A stretch of 64,000 nucleotides of DNA from positions 253,942-317,941 of the forward strand of contig NZ_JARAJZ010000002.1 of the NCBI RefSeq assembly GCF_028765345.1, read 5' to 3'. Of this stretch, positions 54,266 to 63,073 are shown one piece after another (the stretch's first letter is position 1; the number at the start of each line of letters is the position of its first letter). The notes beneath the pieces are model-generated. The model saw nothing but the letters and a program-made list of their open reading frames with translations. It was not told where the DNA came from and searched no databases. This stretch comes from Sporolactobacillus sp. CQH2019. GTDB taxonomy: Bacteria > Bacillota > Bacilli > Bacillales > Sporolactobacillaceae. The translations under genes were made by a program, and so were the position numbers.

Positions 54266-55130
54266 TGGCTACCACTCCTCAAATCCATAATATTCTGTTA
54301 CAGTAAATTTTTTCTTAAAAACAAATGAAAGATTCTTTGTCGTTCGTAATAGTTTTTTTACTTTTCATTTGTTTTAATAGGATCAGTAACAAGTGGAACC
54401 TATCAATTTGTATCAGATTCTCATCTTTTATAAAGGACCAGAAAAAAGAGATGATAAAAATGCCTTCTTGAAAGATCACATCGGCATCATCCTGTTTCCT
54501 GCCTCTCTGCCGGAACGAACTTTCCCCGTTATACCGACTGTCGGATTCCATTGAACCAGTCCCTCCGCCGTTTCTTATCAGGAGTCTCTTAATCTTGTAC
54601 TGAAATTGGAAGTAATCGGCTTTGCAAAAACATGTCCGCTCCCGTATCCCGGATGCGTCCGGAATTGTACCAATCATTAGCTAAAATTATAATTCATACT
54701 AAAAACATGTCAATAATTATGTTTAGAACAACATAGAACTTTAACTTTTTTTCTACAAAAATAAAAGGGATCGCCAGGATTGATTACAGAAAGCACCGCA
54801 TTTGGAGAACAACCGTCGGCTGTTCCCCTTCAGAATTTTGAGCACGACTCTGGCAAACCCTCATTTCATGGATCTGCTTGAACAGATACTTATTCCGTGT
54901 TTAATTTTTGAGTTCATTATCAGCCATGCGCTCACTGGCCCGGTTTCGTTCGGAAGCCTTCACTTTGCCGGCCGGCCTTTTAATTTTTTCTCGCTCATAT
55001 CTGCATCACTCTGACCTCCATTCAGGCAAAAGAAAAAGCACCGCACGGGTGCAAAAAAATATTCATGTTTTTCCAAAATAAATAGTCATAAATCTCCTCG
55101 CATCAAAATATACCGGTAACAAGGGGGTGG
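54266..55130. other. long intergenic region
   Basis: About 865 bp. It contains the symporter promoter region on the left and the upstream region of the small membrane peptide on the right. Frames at 54315-54677 (minus) and 54802-55014 (plus) have no ribosome binding site or recognisable content. Confidence 0.4.
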
Positions 55131-55136
55131 ATGAAC

Positions 55137-55220
55137 ATGAACAAGGTATTTATTGCCTTTTCAGGCTTTTTGTTTTTTCTCGTTTCCTTCCTTGCTCTGA
55201 TCATTGCGCTGATCAAATAG
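55137..55220 (+). CDS. 27-residue hydrophobic membrane peptide
   Basis: An ATG at 55137 (or 55131) follows AAGGGGGTGG. The peptide is one membrane helix, starting MNKVFIAFSGFLFF and ending ALIK, with single basic residues at both ends. A strong terminator follows at once, giving a very short transcript. Layout and composition resemble type I toxin or holin-like small peptides, but no antisense RNA can be shown from sequence alone. Confidence 0.55.
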   Translation: MNKVFIAFSGFLFFLVSFLALIIALIK

Positions 55221-55233
55221 CAGGCTTTTTATT

Positions 55234-55266
55234 CACCTGGTACTGCCCATACCGGGTGTTTTTTTT
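55234..55266 (+). terminator. terminator of the small membrane peptide gene
   Basis: Stem CACCTGGTA / TACCGGGTG (one G-T pair) with a 7-base loop and eight Ts, 13 bp after the stop codon. Confidence 0.85.
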
Positions 55267-55435
55267 CACGCTTTATATCTATACACAACCGCATTCAAAA
55301 ATGACAACGATCAGTCAATCTTCACAATAAATTCTCACTTCCTGAGAATTGTCCTGAGTTTTTCGCAGAGCGAAAGGCATCTCCGGATATAACGATAAGC
55401 AGCTGATTCATTGCCAAAGTCTTCAGGCATATATT

Positions 55436-56296
55436 CTAGTTATTAGCATGCGGTGCATCGGCCTTCGGAACCGTCATGCTTCGATCCACCCGCGATGTAC
55501 CGTTTGCATAATTAAACTGAAAGCCGGGTTGAACGTTGAAGATGAATACATTGAAGTTTAACGATCGATCAGTTGAAACGGCTTGCAATTGCACACCTTT
55601 GGCCATTAAATCATTTCCATTGAAGATGGCCTGTGCCTGATAGATGACTTTTTTCCCTTGCTTCAATGCTTCCCGCACTTTACTTTCGTAAATGGTTTGA
55701 ATCTCCTGATTGGAGAATGCAGTCTGCGTGAACAGGTTCTTCGGGTTATTCTGATCCCCTGACTGCAAATCAGGGTTATATTGTCCCGTGTAGGCAATCC
55801 CCTTCGACAATGAGTAGGCGATTAAATGACCGCGGTTGAGGATCGCTTCACCGTTGGAAAACTTCTGATGCCAGCCGCTCGGCTTGACAATCTGGCGTAC
55901 CCTCAGCGTGTCGCCGGCCAGGTTGCGCTCTTCAAGATAGCCTGTATTCGGCTGTGATGTTCGGTTGAGTGAGTCAAGGTTGCTGTAGATAACTTTATTT
56001 CCTTTCCAATCTGCCGGATTGAGCGTGGATTGATTGTTGTTTACTGTAATCACAACGCTGCTTCCGGAGCGATACGACAGAGATGCAAGGTTTGACGAAG
56101 TGGACGGACCACGATCCGGCAGGGCTGAGTTAATGCCTGAAACCGCCTGTTGAATTCCGTTTGTAACGTTGCCGATCATGTTTTTTACGCTATCGGAGGC
56201 ATTGCTTGCAGTGGATGCTCCCTCAAAATTAAATTTTCCGAGACCGAACCCTGCAAGGACAAAAACAATGGCAACGACGGCAATGAATTTTTTCAA
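55436..56296 (-). CDS. secreted or membrane-anchored DNA/RNA non-specific endonuclease
   Basis: A 286-residue protein with an N-terminal hydrophobic segment (about residues 4-21) and a C-terminal nuclease domain of the beta-beta-alpha-metal NucA type. The catalytic motif reads NRGHLIAYSLS (DRGH in the classic family), followed by the metal-binding Asn region DQNNPKNLFTQTAFSN. The start is a TTG at 56296, seven bases after AAGGAG. It would degrade nucleic acids outside the cell, for nutrition or competence. Stands alone. Confidence 0.85.
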   Translation of the reverse strand: MKKFIAVVAIVFVLAGFGLGKFNFEGASTASNASDSVKNMIGNVTNGIQQAVSGINSALPDRGPSTSSNLASLSYRSGSSVVITVNNNQSTLNPADWKGNKVIYSNLDSLNRTSQPNTGYLEERNLAGDTLRVRQIVKPSGWHQKFSNGEAILNRGHLIAYSLSKGIAYTGQYNPDLQSGDQNNPKNLFTQTAFSNQEIQTIYESKVREALKQGKKVIYQAQAIFNGNDLMAKGVQLQAVSTDRSLNFNVFIFNVQPGFQFNYANGTSRVDRSMTVPKADAPHANN

Positions 56297-56473
56297 TCTC
56301 TTTCTCCTTTTTCTCTTTTTTATAAATAAATAGTATCGTTTGCACCTAATCTTTTATAGTCATCAGCAGGCTCAACGTTTCAAAATATCAGACTTCCGAT
56401 CAATCAATACCCTTGTCAGTCATTAGAATAACTTTGCCGGCCAGCCGCTGTCCAGTGTATTCATTCAAATAGA
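56297..56473. other. upstream region of the nuclease gene
   Basis: Should carry the nuclease promoter on the minus strand. Nothing else recognised. Confidence 0.35.
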
Positions 56474-56520
56474 AAAAAATAATCCGCTTCATATGCCATT
56501 ACAGTGGCAAGAAGCGGATC
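56474..56520 (-). terminator. terminator downstream of the aldo/keto reductase
   Basis: Stem ATCCGCTTC / GAAGCGGAT with an inner TGCCA / TGGCA hairpin; on the minus strand it is followed by ATTATTTTTTT. It lies about 140 bp after the reductase stop. Confidence 0.75.
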
Positions 56521-56656
56521 ATTCAGAGAATTTCAGCTCGTATATTAACTGATGTTAAAACGGGCAAGATGATATTAGATATCGGCAACTCCAAAAATAT
56601 TGTTCTTAAAAGATATCTTTCTTGTTAGTGATACAGCGGGCAGATCGGATCCTTTA

Positions 56657-57592
56657 TCAAGGAAGTTTGTTCCCTGCGGCCAGATATATTTCGTACCATT
56701 CTTGACGGGTGAGCGTGATATCTGCTCCTGCTGCAGACTGAGCCACACGTTTGAGATTGGTCGTTCCCAGGATGACCTGCATTTCTGCCGGATGGCGCAG
56801 AATCCATGCGACGGCAATCGCATTGTTTGTCACATCGTATTTTGCTGCCAGTTGGTTGATTTTTTTATTCAATTCCGGGAATTTGTCATTATCGAGAAAG
56901 ACGCCTTCAAAGAAACCGAATTGGAAGGGCGACCAGGCTTGAATCTTCATATCGTGCAGCCGGCTGTAGTTAAGAATGCCGCCATCGCGATCGGAAGACG
57001 CAGCAGCCGTCATATTGACGTTAATTCCCTGATCGACCATTCCGGTGAACATGATGCTGAATTGTAATTGATTGATTTCCAGAGGCTGCTTAACGGCCTT
57101 TTTCAGCAGCTCGATCTGTGACGGATTCTGGTTGCTGACACCGAAATGCAGCACCTTGCCTTCCTGATGCAGCCGATCAAATGCTTCAGCGACTTCCTCC
57201 GGTTCCATTAACGCATCCGGACGATGCAGCAGCAAATAATCGAGATGATCGGTCTGCAGCCGTTTTAGACTGGCATTAACGGTTTCCAGCAGATGATCCT
57301 TTGAAAAATCATAATACGTATATTCCGGTCCGTGGATAATGCCGCACTTGGTCTGCAAGACAATCTTATCGCGCAAATCTTTACGTTTTCCCAGCACTTG
57401 TCCGAATAATTCTTCACAAACACCCTGACTGTAACAATCCGCATGATCGAAAAAATTGATTCCATTTTCGATATCCGTGTCAATCAAGCGTTCCACTGCT
57501 TCTTCAGACAGATCCTTGATGCGCATGCAGCCTTGAACAACCGCCGAAACCTGTCTCTTATCCGATCCAATCGTTCTTTGTTTCATAATCAT
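56657..57592 (-). CDS. aldo/keto reductase
   Basis: A 311-residue NADPH-dependent oxidoreductase of the YcsN/YdhF group. The catalytic tetrad is visible as NFFDHADCY (Asp and Tyr), VLQTKCGI (Lys) and LLLHRPD (His). The C-terminal nucleotide-binding part is IAVAWILRHPAEMQVILGTT. GAGGAGG precedes the ATG at 57592 (57586 is an alternative). Substrate unknown; general carbonyl reduction. It lies downstream of an alcohol dehydrogenase gene in the same direction, but 130 bp apart. Confidence 0.88.
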   Translation of the reverse strand: MIMKQRTIGSDKRQVSAVVQGCMRIKDLSEEAVERLIDTDIENGINFFDHADCYSQGVCEELFGQVLGKRKDLRDKIVLQTKCGIIHGPEYTYYDFSKDHLLETVNASLKRLQTDHLDYLLLHRPDALMEPEEVAEAFDRLHQEGKVLHFGVSNQNPSQIELLKKAVKQPLEINQLQFSIMFTGMVDQGINVNMTAAASSDRDGGILNYSRLHDMKIQAWSPFQFGFFEGVFLDNDKFPELNKKINQLAAKYDVTNNAIAVAWILRHPAEMQVILGTTNLKRVAQSAAGADITLTRQEWYEIYLAAGNKLP

Positions 57593-57724
57593 TTTTCCTC
57601 CTCACAATCATTGTCTTAGCTCACAAATAACTAACTTAATGTATTCCGGCAAAATGCGGAAGCCGTCAACCCGGCAGCATTTTAAGGGCCGCTGTCCAGT
57701 ATTTCCGCATAAATCTTAAAAAGA

Positions 57725-58906
57725 TCACCTGTAAGCCCCACTGATGATGGCAGCTGTCTGTTCGTCCGATAATTGATAACGGTCCATTTCAAACAGGCCT
57801 CCCATTGTTGCCTTGGAATTTTTAACCAATTCAGGTATTTCGTCTTTAAGAATGCCATAGTCCGACATTTTAAGCTGATCCACACCGCAGCTCTTCTGAA
57901 GATTTTTTAAGGCCTGCACAAAAGCCATCGGCCGCTCGTTCTCTGAATACGCATTCAGGTCGGCTCCGGCAGCTTTTGCCATCGTCGTATAACGATCGGG
58001 CACTTTTTCAGCAAAGAAAGTGTGAAATGACTCAGATAACATGATCAGCCCGGCTCCGTGGGGCAGCTCAGGGTGAAAAGCACTGAGGGCGTGTTCCATA
58101 GAATGTTCGGACGTGCAGCTGGATAAAGACTCTACATATCCGGAAAGTGTATTCGCCAGCGCAATTTGAGTCCTGGCCTCAATATTATCTCCTTGATTAA
58201 CCGCCTGAGCAAGGTTGCCGAAAATTAACTCAATGCTTTTTAAAGCAAATAAGTCGCTGACTGGATTAGCAATCGTGGCAATATAGCCTTCCGCCGCATG
58301 AAAGAGTGCATCAAATCCCTGATAAGCTGTCAGCTTTGGGGGAACAGAAACCATCAATTCAGGATCGACGATAGACAATGTTGGAAAAGTGTCCGGAATG
58401 CCGAATCCTATTTTTTCATTCGTCTCTTCGTTTGTTATCACTGTCCAGGGATCGGCTTCGGTTCCGGTTCCCGCTGTCGTTGTAATCGCAACAATCGGCA
58501 GCACTCCCCGTTTAACCGGTTTCCCCCTGCCCGATCCGCCGGTCACATAATCCCAATAGTCGCCGGGATTTTTAGCCATGACTGCTATACTCTTTGCTGA
58601 ATCAATGCTGCTCCCTCCGCCAAGGCCAATAACGAAATCGCAGTGCTCTTCTTTTGCCAGAGCCGCCCCTTCCATAACATGTGATTTAATCGGATTAGGA
58701 AGAATCTTATCAAAAACGGCACTTTCAACATGATTGGCTTTTAACAGTGAAATAACCTTTTCAAGATAGCCGTACTTGCGCATCGATTTTCCCTTTGAAA
58801 TAACAATCAATGCCTTGTGACCGGGCAATTCTATCCGCGACAGTTCTGCCAGCTTTCCCGCCCCAAACAGGATTTTAGACGGGATAAAATAATCGAAACG
58901 CGTCAT
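57725..58906 (-). CDS. iron-containing alcohol dehydrogenase
   Basis: A 393-residue group III alcohol dehydrogenase. The cofactor motif GGGSSIDSAKSIAVM and the iron-site His segment SCTSEHSMEHALSAFHPELPHGAGL are intact. AAAGGTGATG precedes the ATG at 58906; upstream in-frame starts lack a site. It is divergent from an HxlR-type regulator gene across a 136-bp region holding the palindrome ACTACTTGAAGTAGT, and is probably controlled by it. Substrate unknown. It is different from FucO (22897-24063). Confidence 0.88.
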   Translation of the reverse strand: MTRFDYFIPSKILFGAGKLAELSRIELPGHKALIVISKGKSMRKYGYLEKVISLLKANHVESAVFDKILPNPIKSHVMEGAALAKEEHCDFVIGLGGGSSIDSAKSIAVMAKNPGDYWDYVTGGSGRGKPVKRGVLPIVAITTTAGTGTEADPWTVITNEETNEKIGFGIPDTFPTLSIVDPELMVSVPPKLTAYQGFDALFHAAEGYIATIANPVSDLFALKSIELIFGNLAQAVNQGDNIEARTQIALANTLSGYVESLSSCTSEHSMEHALSAFHPELPHGAGLIMLSESFHTFFAEKVPDRYTTMAKAAGADLNAYSENERPMAFVQALKNLQKSCGVDQLKMSDYGILKDEIPELVKNSKATMGGLFEMDRYQLSDEQTAAIISGAYR

Positions 58907-58970
58907 TTCTTCATCACCTTTCAATATTAGCCGTCCTTGCAAAGCAGTATTATTGTAACATTATTGATAT

Positions 58971-59008
58971 ACTACTTGAAGTAGTTACATATATGTCATA
59001 TAGTTACA
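58971..59008. promoter_or_regulatory. HxlR-type operator between the alcohol dehydrogenase and HxlR genes
   Basis: ACTACTT-G-AAGTAGT at 58971-58985 is a perfect palindrome; TAGTTACA also occurs as a direct repeat at 58982 and 59001. Similar TACT/AGTA-containing sites are bound by HxlR-family redox sensors such as YodB. Assignment by position and resemblance. Confidence 0.5.
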
Positions 59009-59042
59009 CTAAAGAAACTCTTAAATCATACTGGGAGGTTCA

Positions 59043-59393
59043 GTGATTGTGGAATCTGAAAAAATAGTGAATGACGTTGAAGCGGAATGTCCGCCTGACG
59101 TGGAATGCTCGATTGAGAAAACACTTGAGGTTCTTGACGGGAAGTGGACTTTTCTGATCATCAAGAATCTCTTCGATGGGGTTAAACGATTCGGGGAGCT
59201 AAGAAAGTCTCTTGAAGGAGTCAGTCCAAAAACGCTGTCCTTGCGTTTAAAACAACTGGAAAATCAGCAAGTGATTACAAGGACGGCCTATGCAACCATT
59301 CCCCCCACGGTTGAATATGCGCTGACCGAAAAAGGAAAGAGCTTAAAGCCCATTATACGTGCGATGAAATTATGGGGAGCAGAATGGAGATAA
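59043..59393 (+). CDS. HxlR-family transcriptional regulator (1)
   Basis: A 116-residue winged-helix protein of the HxlR/YodB type: ECSIEKTLEVLDGKWTFLI, then RFGELRKSLEGVSPKTLSLRL as recognition helix region. Cys residues near the N-terminus (CPPDVEC) lie where several HxlR redox sensors have their reactive Cys. Start is a GTG at 59043 or 59049 behind GGGAGG. Probably controls the divergent alcohol dehydrogenase. Terminator follows. Confidence 0.85.
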   Translation: MIVESEKIVNDVEAECPPDVECSIEKTLEVLDGKWTFLIIKNLFDGVKRFGELRKSLEGVSPKTLSLRLKQLENQQVITRTAYATIPPTVEYALTEKGKSLKPIIRAMKLWGAEWR

Positions 59394-59444
59394 TTTGCAG
59401 AAACTCTGTTATGACAGGCTGACGCAGCCAGCCTTATTTTCAAT

Positions 59445-59477
59445 ACATCCCTGCGTTTCGGCGCAGGGATGTTTTAT
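59445..59477 (+). terminator. terminator of the HxlR gene (1)
   Basis: Stem ACATCCCTGCG / CGCAGGGATGT with a 6-base loop and TTTTATT. Confidence 0.8.
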
Positions 59478-59746
59478 TCAGGAAAGACCTATGAACAAAT
59501 AGTTGGCAGTTTTTCGGAGCTTCTTTATGAAGCACGGACAGACCAAAAGCGCGATCAGGTAGATCTGTCATCATCCAGCAGCGAATCGAAGATCTGCCTG
59601 ACTATATAAGGCTGCCAGCCCGTATTTTCGGTCAAAAAATTTTCCCGCTTTTACTATACTTATTGATAACGGTCAGAATCATCATCCGGCGGCCGCGCTT
59701 TCAAATCACCTTGTCCATTTTTGACCGGCTTGAACGGCTGCTTTGC
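59478..59746. other. intergenic region
   Basis: About 270 bp between two convergent HxlR genes. No gene and no second terminator seen. Confidence 0.35.
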
Positions 59747-60127
59747 TTATTTACTGAACTGTTTACTTTTTATAGTGCGAATTTCATCCTGATGACGCTT
59801 GCCCCATTGGCGTATGGATAAAATGACCGGAGATAGTGTACTGCCGAAATCGGTCAGAGAGTATTCGACTTTCGGTGGAACAACAGGATATACTTCACGA
59901 TGAATGACGCCGTCTTCTTCCAATTCTCTTAATTGAAGCGTAAGCATTCGCTGTGTTACATCGGGAATCAAACGTCTGAGTTCATTGAAACGGAGCGGCC
60001 TACTCTGCAAATGATAAAGGATGACGCCCTTCCATTTTCCTCCGATGACCGATAGGGTCACTTCAACGGGACAGGCGCGGTCCAAAAAATCCATATAGCT
60101 GTCAAAATCCTTTTCATATTTTTTCAA
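59747..60127 (-). CDS. HxlR-family transcriptional regulator (2)
   Basis: A 126-residue HxlR protein (LDRACPVEVTLSVIGGKWKG, then FNELRRLIPDVTQRMLTLQLRELE). The single Cys before the first helix (RACPVE) is the conserved redox-active Cys of this family. The TTG at 60127 follows ATGGAGAAC at good spacing, better than a TTG 45 bp upstream. Divergent from an NADPH:quinone-reductase-like gene, which it probably regulates. Confidence 0.85.
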   Translation of the reverse strand: MKKYEKDFDSYMDFLDRACPVEVTLSVIGGKWKGVILYHLQSRPLRFNELRRLIPDVTQRMLTLQLRELEEDGVIHREVYPVVPPKVEYSLTDFGSTLSPVILSIRQWGKRHQDEIRTIKSKQFSK

Positions 60128-60251
60128 AGTGTGTTCTCCATTAACAGTATATTTTTTAATACTATAGCACAATAATGTGCGTACTTACAATTATATGCCC
60201 CTTATATTAAAGTGGGTGTGGATAGAGAGGATGAGAAAAGGAGCGGGTACG
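60128..60251. promoter_or_regulatory. shared control region of HxlR (2) and the oxidoreductase
   Basis: Contains a GCAC-AATAAT-GTGC inverted repeat at 60167-60180 inside AT-rich sequence. Likely operator region; weak by itself. Confidence 0.4.
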
Positions 60252-61277
60252 ATGACAAGAATGAATGCGGTTGGTTTCTACAAAAATCTGCCGGCCAGCG
60301 ATCCGGAGAGCTTAGTGGATGTGACTGTGTCTAAACCGGTGGCAAAAGGACACGATTTGCTCGTACAGATTAAGGCCATTTCTATTAATCCTGTCGATAC
60401 GAAAGTAAGAATGACAAAGCGTCAGGTAGAGACGATGCCAAAGATTCCCGGATATGATGCGGCCGGTATCGTTGAAGCAGTGGGTGATGCTGTGACATTA
60501 TTCAAGCCCGGAGATAAAGTTTATTACGCCGGCACACTCGATCGCCCGGGCAGCTGTGCAGACTATCAGCTGGTGGAAGAAAAAATTGCCGGACATATGC
60601 CTGAACAGCTTGGCTTTTCTGAGGCGGCCGCCCTGCCTTTGACAACAATCACTGCATGGGAAGCGATGGCTGACCGGGCCGGAATCACGCCGGAAAAAGA
60701 TGCCAATCAGGGCAAGTCCATCTTGATTATTAATGCGGCCGGAGGGGTCGGCTCGGTTGCGACTCAGCTTGCGAAGTACTTCGGACTGACGGTGATCGGC
60801 ACTGCATCTCGGCCTGAGACGGCAACGTGGGCTAAAGCACACGGCGCTGAATTCACCATCAATCATCATCATGAATTTCTTCCCCAGCTTCAAACAGCAG
60901 GATTTGCGGATGGCGTTGACTATATTCTGTGTCTGCATTCGACAGATCTTCATTGGGTGAATATGGCCCAAACAATTAAACCGCAGGGCCATATCGTGTC
61001 CATTGTTGAAAATGAGCACCCTCTCGATTTAGGATTATTAAAAAGCAAGAGCGTTTCGTTCTCATGGGAATTTATGTTTACTCGACCTGTCTGTCAAACT
61101 CCGGATCGCATCAGACAGCATAAATTACTGGAGGCGGCGGCACAGCTGGTCGGACAGGGAGTGCTCCGCCCCACGCTTAATAAACAACTGAAGGGTATCA
61201 ATGCAGCGACGGTTCGTTTGGCGCATCAAATTGTTGAAACGAACCGCATGATTGGAAAACTTGTGATTGATGTTTGA
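60252..61277 (+). CDS. zinc-type alcohol dehydrogenase / quinone oxidoreductase family protein
   Basis: A 341-residue medium-chain dehydrogenase of the quinone oxidoreductase branch. The nucleotide-binding motif is NAAGGVGSVATQLAK, and the N-terminal half has IPGYDAAGIVEAVG. Zinc-binding Cys clusters are absent. It probably reduces quinones or enals with NADPH. The ATG at 60252 follows AAAGGAGCGGG; the upstream in-frame ATGs lack a site. Partner of the redox-sensing HxlR gene, so a role against electrophile stress is likely. Confidence 0.87.
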   Translation: MTRMNAVGFYKNLPASDPESLVDVTVSKPVAKGHDLLVQIKAISINPVDTKVRMTKRQVETMPKIPGYDAAGIVEAVGDAVTLFKPGDKVYYAGTLDRPGSCADYQLVEEKIAGHMPEQLGFSEAAALPLTTITAWEAMADRAGITPEKDANQGKSILIINAAGGVGSVATQLAKYFGLTVIGTASRPETATWAKAHGAEFTINHHHEFLPQLQTAGFADGVDYILCLHSTDLHWVNMAQTIKPQGHIVSIVENEHPLDLGLLKSKSVSFSWEFMFTRPVCQTPDRIRQHKLLEAAAQLVGQGVLRPTLNKQLKGINAATVRLAHQIVETNRMIGKLVIDV

Positions 61278-61301
61278 ACGCATCTAAGTAATCAACCAGC
61301 A

Positions 61302-61334
61302 AAAACCGGCACTCCATAAGGAAGTGCCGGTTTT
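61302..61334. terminator. terminator of the quinone oxidoreductase gene
   Basis: Stem AAAACCGGCACT / AGTGCCGGTTTT with a loop of about nine bases, 24 bp after the stop, with A/T tracts on both sides. Confidence 0.85.
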
Positions 61335-61729
61335 GCTGTGCACCTGGCATGGATGACAGCCGGATGGATGCCATTTGAACCTTAACCCATAAATGCAGCC
61401 CACTGGCGGAAAACGGTTTTTCCTTGCCGGAGTTCCAACAGGGAAGAAGCAGACGCCGGCTATCCACCCATATAGGGTGGGATCTGAAAACAAGAAGCAT
61501 CCGCAGCGGCTGTCCACACCTCGTACCCGTGGTCTTTCAGCTTTGTCCCGGTGACCGTTTCGTGCAGCGGATCAATAAGTTCATGACCAAGCGTCGTCCG
61601 GCCGGTTTCTTTACAGAATGTGTTCCGATCTCTTTGCGGCGTACCGGCTGCCGGCAATAATACCGGAAAACGGCCAATCAGAAGATGCCCACCGCAGAGA
61701 TGATTCTGCTCCAGCAGGCGTTACCGATC
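61335..61729. other. intergenic region, no convincing gene
   Basis: About 395 bp between convergent genes. Several overlapping short frames on both strands, none with a ribosome binding site or recognised content. May contain degraded sequence. Confidence 0.4.
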
Positions 61730-62920
61730 CTAACTATGCAGATCCGCCTTTTCAGGAGATTTTCCGTATAAGAAAAAATAGGGAACGATGCAGGCAAGGA
61801 CGACCAGAGCCATACATATATATAAACCTCTATATCCGATCGACGGCACTAACAGGCCAAGAAAATAGGGACCGATTCCCATGCCTCCTTCAAGAATGCT
61901 GTAAAAAGTCGACGTTGCAACGCCAGTTCGGTGCGGCAGCGCAACTTTTACTGCGATCGTCTGGGCACTTGAGAGAAAAGTTCCGAAACCGCACCCGACA
62001 AAGGCAGCTGCAAGCAGAAGAACTGCACTCTGGTGAGCCAGACTGATAATCGAAAGTCCGATGGCAAACAGAATAAAGCACGGATACATCACTGAATTTT
62101 CTCCTCTTTGGTCAAAGAGTTTCCCGGCGGCCGGTCTGGAAAGCAGGAGAAAAATGGCATAGACCGCAAAAAAGAAATTGCCTGCGGCAGCCAGGCCGGA
62201 TTGCCGTGCAAATGGATCGATAAAGCTGACGATACTTGCATAGCAGATGCCGACAAACAGACTAATACCTGAGATAGGAAAGGCTTTGATCTCAAAAAAG
62301 TTGCCTAACTTGAATTTTCTCATGTCTGCCAGTTGTTCCCGGCTTACATTGACTTCAGGTATTTTCAGAAAAAGCATGGCAATCCCGCTGATGGCAATCA
62401 CTAAGAAGCAGATAACAATAATCATGTTGAAATGGCCCCGCTGATTAAGATACATTCCTGCAAGAGGTCCGATCGCCGAGGCGATTGTAGAACTAAATGC
62501 AATAAAGTACCCGATGCCCTCCCCGCGGCGTTCCTTTGGCACAATATCGGCAATAAAAGTCTGCGCGGAGGTGGCAGAAATACCGAATCCAATCCCATGC
62601 AATATTCGCACAAAATACAGAAACGCGAGGCTGGTGACTCCGAAATATAAAAGAGTCGTCAGAAGGAAAAAAATCAGCCCGATAAAAAGGATCTTTCCGC
62701 GCCCGACCCGCTCGATCAATCGCCCCGTAAAGATTCGTGCGATCAGCGATCCAACGATAAATATGCTGGATGCAAGCCCGGCCTCGCTCGGCGTCGCGTG
62801 CAGAGTATCCATTGCATAAGGCGCAATGATAACCAGCAGCAGATAAAAGACAATATAAATAAAGAAATTTGCGATCGTATCAATCAGAAAATCTTTGTTT
62901 AACAGACCCGGTCTCTCCAT
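61730..62920 (-). CDS. MFS transporter
   Basis: A 396-residue major facilitator protein with 12 membrane helices, the loop motif GRLIERVGRGK, and DIVPKERRGEGIGYFIAFS in the first half. This group mostly exports drugs or small metabolites. AAAAGGAG precedes the ATG at 62920. Divergent from a LysR-type regulator, which probably controls it. Confidence 0.85.
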   Translation of the reverse strand: MERPGLLNKDFLIDTIANFFIYIVFYLLLVIIAPYAMDTLHATPSEAGLASSIFIVGSLIARIFTGRLIERVGRGKILFIGLIFFLLTTLLYFGVTSLAFLYFVRILHGIGFGISATSAQTFIADIVPKERRGEGIGYFIAFSSTIASAIGPLAGMYLNQRGHFNMIIVICFLVIAISGIAMLFLKIPEVNVSREQLADMRKFKLGNFFEIKAFPISGISLFVGICYASIVSFIDPFARQSGLAAAGNFFFAVYAIFLLLSRPAAGKLFDQRGENSVMYPCFILFAIGLSIISLAHQSAVLLLAAAFVGCGFGTFLSSAQTIAVKVALPHRTGVATSTFYSILEGGMGIGPYFLGLLVPSIGYRGLYICMALVVLACIVPYFFLYGKSPEKADLHS

Positions 62921-63073
62921 TATGCTTTTCTCCTTTTTCGATTCAACTGAGTAACCTGCTTACAATTTAATATAAGTCATTTTTATATTATATTATTGAT
63001 TGATTATGATTAATAATATATAATTTTTCATGTTATTATGGCTTCAATGCCATGTTAAGAAAGGTGAATAGCC

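Noticed and set aside
54315-54677. 120-codon minus-strand frame upstream of the symporter
   Set aside because: Low-complexity composition, no ribosome binding site, overlaps the expected promoter region.
61284-61660. Several overlapping short frames between the oxidoreductase and MFS genes
   Set aside because: They overlap each other on both strands and include the terminator at 61302-61334; none has a start site.
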